Source: Oceanobacillus neutriphilus
GTDB lineage: Bacteria > Bacillota > Bacilli > Bacillales > Amphibacillaceae
Assembly (NCBI RefSeq): GCF_014645515.1
Contig: NZ_BMLW01000013.1
Coordinates: 62,001-126,000 of the forward strand
DNA length: 64,000 nucleotides
Direction: 5' to 3'
The notes under the pieces were generated by a model. It was not told where the DNA came from, ran no database searches, and saw nothing but the letters and a program-made list of their open reading frames with translations. The position numbers were made by a program, and so were the translations under genes. The first letter of the stretch is position 1, and every line of letters starts with the position of its first letter. This document shows, piece after piece, positions 7,573 through 15,025 of the stretch.

Positions 7573-8261
7573 TGGCTTCCTTCCTTAATGGAGTAACCTA
7601 CCCCACGAATTGTTTGAATGAACGCCTTATCATATCCTGTATCTATTTTCTGGCGCAGATAACGGATATATACATCCACCACATTCGTTTCGCCAACGTA
7701 GTCAAAGCCCCAGACTTTTTCAATTAATTGATCTCGTGTAAGTACTCTGTTTTTATTTTCCAATAAACATACTAATAAATCATATTCTCTTGGCGTTAAA
7801 TCAATAAGGTCTCCTGAACGGGTTACTTCATGAGCTGCCGTATCTACCAGTAAATCTCCTGCCTGCAATGTTTCCTCCTTGCCGGACCCGGCCTGGACAG
7901 TTTTTCGTAAATTAGCACGAATTCGGGCCAATAATTCTTCAATTTGAAACGGCTTAGTAATATAATCATTCGCTCCAAGATCAAGACCATTCACTTTATC
8001 ATATACCTCGTCGCGGGCAGTTAATAAAATAACCGGTGTCTCATCCCCCTGCCTCCGGACTCTTCTCAACACTTCTAAACCGCTTAATTCAGGTATCATA
8101 ATATCTAATAAAACAAGTCCCCAAACCTCTTTTTCTATATATTCCAGAGCTTGTCTGCCATTTGATGCAACTGTTGTTTCATAGCCTTCATAATCTAATT
8201 CCAATTGCAAGACGCGGCTGATTTTTTGCTCATCCTCTACAATCAATATTCTTTCGGACAT
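7569..8261 (-). CDS. OmpR/PhoB-family response regulator (YkoG-like)
   Basis: 230 residues from the ATG at 8261, which follows AAGGAGGTG at ideal spacing; an upstream GTG lies inside the ribosome site and is unlikely. The receiver domain has the acidic pair E9/D10, phospho-acceptor Asp53 in LLDIMIP, the switch Thr in LLTARD and Lys in TKPF. The winged-helix DNA-binding domain spans about 130-228 and ends in TIRGVGYSI. It is the first gene of the ykoGH-like operon and probably binds the direct repeats ahead of the PepSY genes. Confidence 0.93.
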   Translation of the reverse strand: MSERILIVEDEQKISRVLQLELDYEGYETTVASNGRQALEYIEKEVWGLVLLDIMIPELSGLEVLRRVRRQGDETPVILLTARDEVYDKVNGLDLGANDYITKPFQIEELLARIRANLRKTVQAGSGKEETLQAGDLLVDTAAHEVTRSGDLIDLTPREYDLLVCLLENKNRVLTRDQLIEKVWGFDYVGETNVVDVYIRYLRQKIDTGYDKAFIQTIRGVGYSIKEGSQ

Positions 8262-8306
8262 TGGCCGCACCTCCTTTTCTTCAAGATAATAAATGATTGT
8301 ACAAAA

Positions 8307-8408
8307 AAACTGTCTCCAACAGCTGCTTGAACAATTACCTTTGTAAATATTTCTACTTCATAATAAAGCAGAACTGCATATTCGTTCAATATCTTTTGGA
8401 GACAGTTT
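8307..8408 (-). terminator. Long-loop terminator after thioredoxin
   Basis: AAACTGTCTCCAA (8307-8319) is perfectly complementary to TTGGAGACAGTTT (8396-8408). Read on the minus strand the hairpin is followed by a run of seven T, fitting a terminator for the thioredoxin gene. The 76-nt loop contains a further TTGAAC/GTTCAA pairing, so the whole may be a folded 3' end. Confidence 0.65.
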
Positions 8409-8445
8409 ATTTCAATGTATGGACTAAAACTATGTCAGCAATGAC

Positions 8446-8766
8446 TTAGCCTAATTGTTGTTTTAAAAATTCTATAACAGAATCTGGTGATTTAGTATAC
8501 GCACTATGCTGATGTGCTATTTTCTCACCGTTTTGAAATAGAAGAATACTTGGAATGCCCATCACTTCGTATTTTTCAGCTAACCCAGACACTTCATCAC
8601 TGTTTACTTCGTACCAATCATAGTTCTCAAATTCTTCCATTACCTCTCCAATAAACATATCCATCCGCTTGCAATCCGGACACCAATCTGCAAAGAACTT
8701 AATAATTACTGGTTTCTCACTTTGAATAATTTCTTGAAATTCTGCTTCTGTATTAATTGCCTGCAT
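8446..8766 (-). CDS. Thioredoxin family protein (YdbP-like)
   Basis: 106 residues, a single thioredoxin domain. The redox site reads FFADWCPDCKRM (about residues 24-35), so the dipeptide between the cysteines is Pro-Asp rather than the Gly-Pro of TrxA. The cis-Pro is in MGIPSILLF. This form matches the Bacillus YdbP/YtpP-type proteins, whose partners are not known to me. It is a cytoplasmic thiol-disulfide oxidoreductase by fold. It appears monocistronic; the DUF368 gene lies 22 bp upstream on the same strand and could be cotranscribed. Confidence 0.88.
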   Translation of the reverse strand: MQAINTEAEFQEIIQSEKPVIIKFFADWCPDCKRMDMFIGEVMEEFENYDWYEVNSDEVSGLAEKYEVMGIPSILLFQNGEKIAHQHSAYTKSPDSVIEFLKQQLG

Positions 8767-8788
8767 CGCTATCTCTCCAATCGTTATT

Positions 8789-9601
8789 TTACTTATATTC
8801 TAGTCTTCCCAATGCCAGCGCTGCAATCAATCCGCCTATAAATAAAATTACGGATACGATAATATTTCCTGCACCTGTCGGAATGCCCGGAAATACAACA
8901 GTTATCGCACCGATAACAAATCCGATAATAATTGCATAAGTCATTGTGAAATAATTTCTTAAAAAGTATGCAATAACTTTACTCATAATAATAAAGCCAA
9001 GAGCGATGCCCAGCCCTGTTACAATAATAATTGAGAATTGAAGGTGATTAATTGCTGCAATAATGGTTGGATAGACGCCTAAGAGTAACATCATCATCGA
9101 TCCACTGATACCAGGGATAATCATTACACTGCTGCCAATAAAACCAGCGACAAATAATAAAATATATGTGCTTGTATCAATATCCTGAATAACCTGTCCT
9201 TCACTCGGGTTTAAAATTCCCAAAGCACTTACAATGATAATCCCGATGATTAGCAGAAGGTAATGCTTTGTTTGGAATTTGGTTTTTCCTTCCGCTTTTT
9301 GATATAGATAAGGAATTACACCAATTACTAAGCCTAAAAAGAAAAATTGTGTCTGAATCGGATAATTTTCAAAAAGCCAGCCAATTATTTTAGCAAATGA
9401 AAATATTGCTATAACCATACCTATCCCTAAAGGCGCTAAAAAGACAAGATGCTTTTTCCAATCTTTGCTAAAAAAGCCGCCTATAGCTTCGATTAACTGT
9501 TCATAAATTCCTAATAGCACAGCAATTGTTCCGCCGCTTATGCCAGGAACAACTTCAATCGATCCCATAATAAAACCACGATAAAAATTTTTCCACTCCA
9601 T
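8789..9601 (-). CDS. DUF368 polyprenyl-phosphate transporter
   Basis: 270 residues from the ATG at 9601, which follows GAAGGAGA. The conserved N-terminal motif RGFIMGSIEVVPGISGGT and its inverted partner VMIIPGISGSMMMLLLG near the middle are the hallmark of DUF368, with about eight membrane helices. Family members, including S. aureus PopT, have been shown to recycle undecaprenyl phosphate across the cytoplasmic membrane for wall and teichoic acid synthesis, in parallel with DedA proteins. A farther upstream start is possible but would add a charged extension without a ribosome site. Confidence 0.9.
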   Translation of the reverse strand: MEWKNFYRGFIMGSIEVVPGISGGTIAVLLGIYEQLIEAIGGFFSKDWKKHLVFLAPLGIGMVIAIFSFAKIIGWLFENYPIQTQFFFLGLVIGVIPYLYQKAEGKTKFQTKHYLLLIIGIIIVSALGILNPSEGQVIQDIDTSTYILLFVAGFIGSSVMIIPGISGSMMMLLLGVYPTIIAAINHLQFSIIIVTGLGIALGFIIMSKVIAYFLRNYFTMTYAIIIGFVIGAITVVFPGIPTGAGNIIVSVILFIGGLIAALALGRLEYK

Positions 9602-9887
9602 ATATTCTTTTTCTCCTTCATCTTTCGTTACTACCAAATCATTTTATCAAAAGTAATTAGAAAAATACACTTTAGAAAAGTTTTATTATTGATTAATTTT
9701 CCAATGGTTCAATCATATTTTGAAGAAATGGTGAAACATTTAGGTATTAAAATACTTCTTTCATGACGATAGTTGACAAATCCTTTATAATATTTGTATA
9801 TATTAAAACTTGAAAAGAAATAATATGAAATAATCATCATATATTATCATATGTATTACTGTGTTCGATTTTTTAGGGGGCAGAAGC

Positions 9888-10079
9888 ATGAAACGCTATT
9901 TGACAGTAATTCTATTTGCAGTAAGTATCCTTATTATCTACATTGGGGCTAAATTACAAATCTATTGGAGCGGTATTCTTGCGTGGGGACTTGCATTGGT
10001 TTGCCTTATTTTTGCAGTACACTATTCGAAGTATATCCCAAACGAAAAAGCCTCTAAAAAGAAAAAGAAGGAAATATGA
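9888..10079 (+). CDS. Small two-helix membrane protein
   Basis: 63 residues from the ATG at 9888, which follows AGGGGGGC. There are two hydrophobic helices (about 4-24 and 27-47) and a strongly basic Lys-rich cytoplasmic tail. I do not recognise the family. The gene is divergent from DUF368 and ends at a strong terminator. A frame-consistent ATG at 9861 lacks a ribosome site and is less likely. Confidence 0.65.
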   Translation: MKRYLTVILFAVSILIIYIGAKLQIYWSGILAWGLALVCLIFAVHYSKYIPNEKASKKKKKEI

Positions 10080-10119
10080 AAATCTCCCCGCTATTCATTT
10101 CGCCGGCGAGGAGATTTTT
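10079..10119 (+). terminator. Intrinsic terminator
   Basis: AAAATCTCC (10079-10087) pairs with GGAGATTTT (10110-10118), extended by CGC/GCG inside and followed by T residues. It starts on the stop codon of the small membrane protein. Confidence 0.88.
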
Positions 10120-10526
10120 CCATGTCCTCCTGTTTATTCCATTTCCTCCAAGCTGTTAACCCATTTCTCTATCTCAAGTACATTCAATTTCGTATAAGTA
10201 AAATTTTATAAATTTTTACCATCTGAGTATGCTATCTCTCTGCTTATCTGCACATGCAGCATTTTCATCATACTGTAAGATAAATGGATTTATTTTAAGA
10301 AATGCGTAATAATAAAGTGAAGCTTTATTTCATGGAGTCATTTCAGAAAGCAGAGGCTGGTTACCTGCTTATCAGAGCGCTGGGGCCTGCGATTACTCGC
10401 CCCATGAAGATCGTTGGGGTTGCGATTACTCACCCCATGAAATGCGTTGCATCATGTTGAAATAATAAATATAATGAATTTATTGGAGAGAGTTTCCTAA
10501 AGCAGAATTGGGGGTTCAAAGTACAC
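10120..10526. other. Non-coding region holding tandem hairpin repeats
   Basis: About 400 bp without a gene. The left half shows nothing clear apart from an AATAAAG/CTTTATT hairpin near 10310. The right half holds three tandem hairpin units (10349-10450) and the leader of the DDAH-like gene. Confidence 0.6.
10349..10450 (+). repeat. Tandem 33/34-nt hairpin repeat (three units)
   Basis: Units start at 10349, 10382 and 10416. Each has a 5-bp stem around an 11- or 12-nt loop and a trailing spacer: AGCAG/CTGCT, GGGGC/GCCCC and GGGGT/ACCCC. Units 2 and 3 share the loop TGCGATTACTC and the tail ATGAA...CGTTG; unit 1 is divergent (loop AGGCTGGTTAC, tail TATCAGAGCGCTG). The same family recurs at 14924-14992 with stem AGACC/GGTCT. 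Stems change in a compensatory way while the loop stays fixed, pointing to a structured RNA or DNA element ahead of the DDAH-like gene. Confidence 0.75.
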
Positions 10527-11387
10527 ATGATAGAAGATATGAAAGAAAAATATACGATTCACTGTCAAAATGAATATGACCCATTACAGCAAGTAATTGT
10601 TGCTCCACCAGATTATATGAAAATAACAACAGTTATTAATGAAACACAATCCTATTATGCAAAAGAAAATATTAATATTAAAAAGGCAACGGAGCAGCAT
10701 CAATTTTTTGTAGAAACATTGGAGAATCACGGGACAGAAGTGATTTCCCTTCCGACAAAGCCTGACTTAAACGAGCAAGTCTTTACAAGGGATATTGGTT
10801 TTACACTTCATGATAGATTATTCGCAGCTAATATGGAGCGGGATATTCGTAAAGAAGAAACAAAGCTTCTTAAAAATTGGCTTCATGAAGAGCATTTAGA
10901 CTATACTTCTTTTATAAACACAAGTATAGAAGGCGGAGATGTAATTATTGATAACGATCATATCTGGGTCGGTTTAAGTCAACGTACAAAGCAAGAAGCC
11001 GTTGACTATCTTCGTGAACAATTTCCTCATTTACAAATTACAACTGTCTCATTACAGACAGATATTCTTCATTTGGATTGTGTTTTTAATATTCTGGAGG
11101 ATAAACACGCGCTAATTTATCCGGATGGATTGAGCGAGAATGCCTATCAGATATTATCAGAACAATATACATTAGTTGAAGTAACGAAAGAGGAACAATT
11201 CAGCATGGCACCAAACATTCTGTCTATCGGTGACAAAAAAGTGATCAGCCTTCCTGAAAATAAACGGGTTAATGATAAGTTAAAGGAGCTTGGTTACCAT
11301 ATCATAGAAGTTCCTTTCTCTGAAATTATCAAATCTGGAGGATCCTTCAGATGCTGTACACTTCCTCTTTCCCGGAAAAAATCGTAG
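10527..11387 (+). CDS. DDAH-like arginine deiminase-fold hydrolase (YkgA-like)
   Basis: 286 residues with the pentein fold of the amidinotransferase/dimethylargininase family. FTRDIGF (about residue 92), SIEGGDVI (about 134), HLDCVF (about 186, catalytic His) and the C-terminal SGGSFRCCTLPL (catalytic Cys276 or Cys277) are all present. Such enzymes hydrolyse methylated arginine or related guanidino compounds to citrulline and an amine; the substrate here is not certain. The C-terminal CCTLPL segment matches the small dimethylarginine hydrolases. The gene is monocistronic. Its leader carries a tandem hairpin repeat, and a GGGGG ribosome site lies 12 bases before the ATG. Confidence 0.88.
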   Translation: MIEDMKEKYTIHCQNEYDPLQQVIVAPPDYMKITTVINETQSYYAKENINIKKATEQHQFFVETLENHGTEVISLPTKPDLNEQVFTRDIGFTLHDRLFAANMERDIRKEETKLLKNWLHEEHLDYTSFINTSIEGGDVIIDNDHIWVGLSQRTKQEAVDYLREQFPHLQITTVSLQTDILHLDCVFNILEDKHALIYPDGLSENAYQILSEQYTLVEVTKEEQFSMAPNILSIGDKKVISLPENKRVNDKLKELGYHIIEVPFSEIIKSGGSFRCCTLPLSRKKS

Positions 11388-11403
11388 AAAATCACTTACA
11401 TAA

Positions 11404-11448
11404 CGCCGGATCTGATGCAAGGTAGATGAAACAGGTCCGGTGCTTTTT
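11404..11448 (+). terminator. Intrinsic terminator
   Basis: CCGGATCTG pairs with CAGGTCCGG (one wobble-type mismatch) and is followed by GCTTTTT. It lies just after the DDAH-like gene. Confidence 0.75.
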
Positions 11449-11671
11449 GAATGAACGCAATATACACGTGCAGAGACAGCCGTTTTTAACCCTTCGCCTA
11501 TACTTATAACCATTCGATTCCTTCAAACATCTTTTTTCTTTTATCAAAAAGGAGTATAATGAATTAATGTGGGTAAATATTTATTTAATAACAATTAAAT
11601 TATTATTTTTAGAGAATTCTATTTTGTAAGAGTATACATAGAAGAATTTTAGATTAGGAAGGTTTGTGACA

Positions 11672-13180
11672 ATGATGAGGAAAGATACGAATCAAACAGA
11701 TGTCATTTTAATCGGCGGTGGAATCATGAGTGCCACGATTGGTTCCTTATTAAAGACACTGCAGCCTGAATGGCAGATTAATGTTTTTGAAAAGCTTGGA
11801 CAGACAGCACAGGAAAGTTCTGATGCCTGGAATAATGCCGGAACGGGTCACTCCGCTCTTTGTGAGATGAACTATACCCCTGAACAGGCAGACGGTTCAC
11901 TCGATATTACAAAAGCAGTAAAAATAAATGAACAGTTCCAATTATCAAAGCAATACTGGTCTTATCTTGTTAAGCAGGGTGTACTGGATAATCCGAGTGA
12001 TTTTATTCAAAACGTACCGCATTTAAGCTTTGTAGAAGGTAAAAAAAATGTGGAATTTCTAAAAAAACGTGTAGAAGCTCTTGTTGAAAATCCATTATTT
12101 AAAGGTATGGAAATATCAGATAACGAAGAAACTTTAAAAGAGTGGATTCCTCTTATGATGGAGGGCCGCAATAAAAGTGAACCTATCGCTGCTTCCAAAA
12201 TTGACTCAGGAACAGATATTAATTTCGGAAGCCTGACACGTAAGCTGTTTAATCAATTAGAAGAACAGGGAACGCGTCTTTACTTTAAACATGAGGTAGA
12301 ATCCATTGGGCGCACGAAGGATAATTTGTGGAAAGTAAAGGTTAAAAATCTTTTCAATGGAAAAGTTTCTTATCACAAAGCTAAATTTGTATTTATTGGA
12401 GCAGGCGGCGGCAGCCTTCCATTATTACAGAAAACAAATATTCCGGAATCAAAGCATATCGGCGGCTTCCCGGTGAGCGGATTATTTATGGTTTGTAATA
12501 ATCCGGAGGTTGCAGAGCAGCATCACGCTAAGGTTTATGGCAAAGCGAAAGTAGGAGCTCCGCCAATGTCCGTGCCGCATTTAGATACACGGTTTATCAA
12601 TGGCAAACGATCCTTATTATTTGGACCTTTTGCAGGCTTTTCTCCTAAGTTTTTAAAAACAGGTTCAAACTTCGATCTGTTTGGATCAATTAAGCCTAAC
12701 AATGTAACAACGATGCTCGCAGCCGGAGCAAAAGAGATGGCACTTACAAAATATCTTATTCAGCAGGTACTCCTTTCTGATGAAAAACGTATGGAGGATT
12801 TACGAGAGTTCATCCCTAATGCAAAACAGGGAGAATGGGATATTATTGTAGCCGGCCAGCGTGTACAGGTTATTAAAGATACAGAAACAAGCGGAAAAGG
12901 AACGCTTCAATTCGGTACAGAAGTAATTACTGCAGAAGACGGTTCCATCGCTGCTTTACTAGGAGCCTCACCAGGAGCATCTGTTTCTGTTGATGTAATG
13001 CTTGATGTCCTGCAGCGCTGCTTCCCGCATCACTTTAAAAAGTGGGAGCCTAAAATTAAAGAAATGATCCCTTCCTATGGTATTTCTTTATCAGAGCATC
13101 CTGACGTATTTGCCGATTTAAATAAGAAAAATAATGAGATGCTTCAATTGGAAGCGGAGAAAGAAGTCTTATTAAGCTGA
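11672..13180 (+). CDS. Malate:quinone oxidoreductase
   Basis: 502 residues from the ATG at 11672, which follows AGGAAGG with nine bases between; the GTG at 11666 is too close to the ribosome site. The N-terminal FAD-binding Rossmann motif [13 protein letters not shown], the [20 protein letters not shown] segment near residue 50, and GGFPVSGLF and [11 protein letters not shown] in the middle are diagnostic of Mqo. The enzyme is a peripheral membrane FAD dehydrogenase that oxidises malate to oxaloacetate and passes electrons to menaquinone, bypassing the NAD-dependent malate dehydrogenase. Monocistronic, ending at a long terminator. Confidence 0.97.
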   Translation: MMRKDTNQTDVILIGGGIMSATIGSLLKTLQPEWQINVFEKLGQTAQESSDAWNNAGTGHSALCEMNYTPEQADGSLDITKAVKINEQFQLSKQYWSYLVKQGVLDNPSDFIQNVPHLSFVEGKKNVEFLKKRVEALVENPLFKGMEISDNEETLKEWIPLMMEGRNKSEPIAASKIDSGTDINFGSLTRKLFNQLEEQGTRLYFKHEVESIGRTKDNLWKVKVKNLFNGKVSYHKAKFVFIGAGGGSLPLLQKTNIPESKHIGGFPVSGLFMVCNNPEVAEQHHAKVYGKAKVGAPPMSVPHLDTRFINGKRSLLFGPFAGFSPKFLKTGSNFDLFGSIKPNNVTTMLAAGAKEMALTKYLIQQVLLSDEKRMEDLREFIPNAKQGEWDIIVAGQRVQVIKDTETSGKGTLQFGTEVITAEDGSIAALLGASPGASVSVDVMLDVLQRCFPHHFKKWEPKIKEMIPSYGISLSEHPDVFADLNKKNNEMLQLEAEKEVLLS

Positions 13181-13218
13181 TCATTTAATCACTATATATT
13201 CCAGTGATTATTAAAAAA

Positions 13219-13229
13219 AGGCTGGGACA
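13219..13229 (+). repeat. AGGCTGGGACA motif, left copy
   Basis: An 11-bp motif found inverted at 14142-14152 (TGTCCCAGCCT). A strong hairpin lies just inside each copy, and a lipoprotein gene lies between. Related GGGACA motifs begin the repeats at 18364 and 60182. Confidence 0.5.
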
Positions 13230-13245
13230 TCACTAGCAAAAAATA

Positions 13246-13292
13246 AAAAAGAAGGAAGTTCACATCACTCCAGTGTGAACTTCCTTCTTTTT
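13246..13292. terminator. Long bidirectional terminator
   Basis: AAAGAAGGAAGTTCACA pairs perfectly with TGTGAACTTCCTTCTTT around a 9-nt loop, with A and T runs on its two sides. It serves mqo and may also serve the lipoprotein gene on the other strand. Confidence 0.88.
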
Positions 13293-13438
13293 AAATCATT
13301 TATAGGCAGATACATAAAAGACTGCTAAAAACAGTACATCCTCTCAATTTTACTGCCATGAGGGCAGAGCTTCGTTCATTTTCCACTTCAAGTTTTCTTC
13401 GTATAGAAAAATGAGGGTAGGTTTGAAAAAAATTACAA

Positions 13439-13762
13439 CTAATTTGTTATTTCTTCTTTATCCAGTGTAAATGATTCTGTGTTTCTATCCCATTCAATAA
13501 TAATATTAATATCATCATCTATATTGTCATCTATTTCATAATCCAAATTTAATGTATTATCAATCAGTTCCATTTTTCCATTTGTTGTGTTAGAGCCATA
13601 CACGATTTCAAAAGTAATTTCTTCGGGGGGTGTGTCGTTTCCTATATAAGAAATGGTTAACTGTTTCTCATGTTCATGTACATAAGTTATTTCCCAGAAG
13701 TCTCCTTCAGACGATGTCGGAGATGGTCTTGTACAGCTTGTTAAAAATATCATCAATATCAT
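13439..13762 (-). CDS. Small lipoprotein, probably frameshifted at the N terminus
   Basis: 107 residues as read from the ATG at 13762: a hydrophobic stretch, a lipobox LTSC, then an acidic beta-rich domain with no family I recognise. This ATG has no ribosome site. A perfect site (AAGGAGGG) stands six bases before a TTG at 13788, but that TTG is out of frame by one base. Adding a single T to the run of seven T (13772-13778) would join them and give MRKLFFVFFMILMIFLTSC, a textbook lipoprotein signal. So the gene is either phase-variable, recently broken or carries a sequencing error. The gene lies between inverted AGGCTGGGACA motifs. Confidence 0.6.
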   Translation of the reverse strand: MILMIFLTSCTRPSPTSSEGDFWEITYVHEHEKQLTISYIGNDTPPEEITFEIVYGSNTTNGKMELIDNTLNLDYEIDDNIDDDINIIIEWDRNTESFTLDKEEITN

Positions 13763-14087
13763 GAAAAATACAAAAAAAGTTTGCGCAAGATGCTCCCTCC
13801 TTCTTTGTTTTCATTTTAACATAAAATTTATAATATTTAAAAAATATGAAAGGACGTAAGAAATGCATTTAGTAACATAACTCTAACCGAATTAAACAAA
13901 ATGATGATTTAGCTGTTTGTAGATGAATATAAACCTCATGCAGTTAGATAACAGTTAATAGACATTTTCAAAATGATATAGGCACAAACTCTGTAGTATT
14001 TATCTAAAGTAGAAAGTATTTGGGATTTAACTTTTATCCATCGCCTGCCTTAACAAGTTAAAAAAATTACTTCAGACTCTTCTTTCA

Positions 14088-14132
14088 ACAGAAATAGTGA
14101 CTTTCTACTGGAAAGTCACTATTTCTGTTTTT
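14088..14132. terminator. 18-bp perfect hairpin with T run
   Basis: ACAGAAATAGTGACTTTC (14088-14105) pairs perfectly with GAAAGTCACTATTTCTGT (14111-14128), followed by TTTT on the plus strand. It lies after the tetR gene but the better T run faces the other way, so it may belong to a repeat rather than to one gene. Confidence 0.65.
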
Positions 14133-14141
14133 ATTAGATTT

Positions 14142-14152
14142 TGTCCCAGCCT
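14142..14152 (-). repeat. AGGCTGGGACA motif, right (inverted) copy
   Basis: TGTCCCAGCCT is the exact reverse complement of 13219-13229. Together the two enclose 934 bp with one gene and two long hairpins. Confidence 0.5.
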
Positions 14153-14163
14153 CTTTACTTTTA

Positions 14164-14760
14164 TCAAACTATTTTCACCGGCGCCCAGGCAACAGCATTT
14201 AATATAAAGGATGACAATTCATCTTTATATTTTTCCACTTCCTCGGAAGAATGCTGAAATAAGATTAAGCCTCTTGCCGTGGATTCGATTAGCGATATGA
14301 CAAATTCACTGTAATAGCTGGAATCGATGTCTTCCCGTATTTCTCCATTTCCTTTTGCAGCCTCAAGATAGTCAGCAATAAGATCATATAAAGGACGATA
14401 AATAACCTTCCACTTGTCTACATCCCCGCTTCTTGTAATACCTGCATAAACAATAGAAGGAATCGTTTTATCCTCCTGATTCACTTCAAAGATACGGTCT
14501 ATCGCCAATCGTAAATTAGTATCCAGCCCTGCCTTTACATCTCCATGCTCTGTAAGGTATTGTGTATAATTGGAAATGATTTGCTGGGCTAGATCCGGGA
14601 GGACATCCATTTTACTATTATAGTATAAATAGAAAGTACCCTGAGCAATTCCTGCATTCTTTACAATCTGAGATACACGAGTATCCTCCAGGCCTTTTTC
14701 CTTAAAAATATGATAAGCACTTTTCAAAATAAGTTCTTTTTTATTCGCCGTTTTAGCCAT
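14164..14760 (-). CDS. TetR-family repressor (YhgD-like)
   Basis: 198 residues. The helix-turn-helix lies at about 25-50 (RVSQIVKNAGIAQGTFYLYYNSKMDVL); the C-terminal ligand domain is of the usual TetR length. AAGGTGG precedes the ATG. It is divergent from the YhgE gene, the same pairing as B. subtilis yhgD/yhgE, and very likely represses it. An imperfect palindrome at 14789-14811, just before its own start, is the probable operator, so it may repress itself as well. The ligand is unknown. Confidence 0.9.
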   Translation of the reverse strand: MAKTANKKELILKSAYHIFKEKGLEDTRVSQIVKNAGIAQGTFYLYYNSKMDVLPDLAQQIISNYTQYLTEHGDVKAGLDTNLRLAIDRIFEVNQEDKTIPSIVYAGITRSGDVDKWKVIYRPLYDLIADYLEAAKGNGEIREDIDSSYYSEFVISLIESTARGLILFQHSSEEVEKYKDELSSFILNAVAWAPVKIV

Positions 14761-14788
14761 TTCGACGCCACCTTTTAAAAAAAATTAA

Positions 14789-14811
14789 AACTGACTGATT
14801 GTCATTCATTT
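14789..14811. promoter_or_regulatory. Probable TetR operator
   Basis: AACTGACTGAT (14789-14799) is the inverted partner of GTCATTCATTT (14801-14811), with 8 of 11 positions matching around a central T. TGA-TGA half sites like these are typical of TetR-family repressors, and the site lies directly ahead of the tetR start. Confidence 0.65.
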
Positions 14812-14923
14812 ATATTTATGATACCATACTTTTAGGAAAAGTTGAACATAAAAAATAAATAGCGGCAGTTTGGAGACACTCTAAACTGTACGCAGCTGTT
14901 TCTTAAGTAACCATTAAATAATG

Positions 14924-14992
14924 AGACCTGCGATTACTCGGTCTATTAAGTGCGTTGAGACCTGCGATTACTCGGTCTATTAAGTGCGTTGC
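14924..14992 (+). repeat. Tandem 34-nt hairpin repeat (two identical units)
   Basis: Units at 14924-14957 and 14958-14991 are identical. Each has the stem AGACC/GGTCT, loop TGCGATTACTC and tail ATTAAGTGCGTTG. Loop and tail match the family at 10382-10450, while the stem differs and stays fully paired. It ends 34 bp before the YhgE start codon, so it must lie in the leader or promoter of that gene. Confidence 0.75.
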
Positions 14993-15025
14993 TATATTTT
15001 TGTTTGAGAAAAGAGGAGAATTTTT

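Larger units (their letters stand above)
13789..14163. other. Spacer with one strong hairpin
   Basis: 375 bp without a recognisable gene. The only clear signals are the long hairpin at 14088-14132 and the inverted GGCTGGGACA motif at 14142-14152. Confidence 0.6.

Noticed and set aside
10349-10450. CRISPR array
   Set aside because: Units are only 33-34 nt and contiguous, with no unique spacers between conserved repeats, and no cas genes are present.
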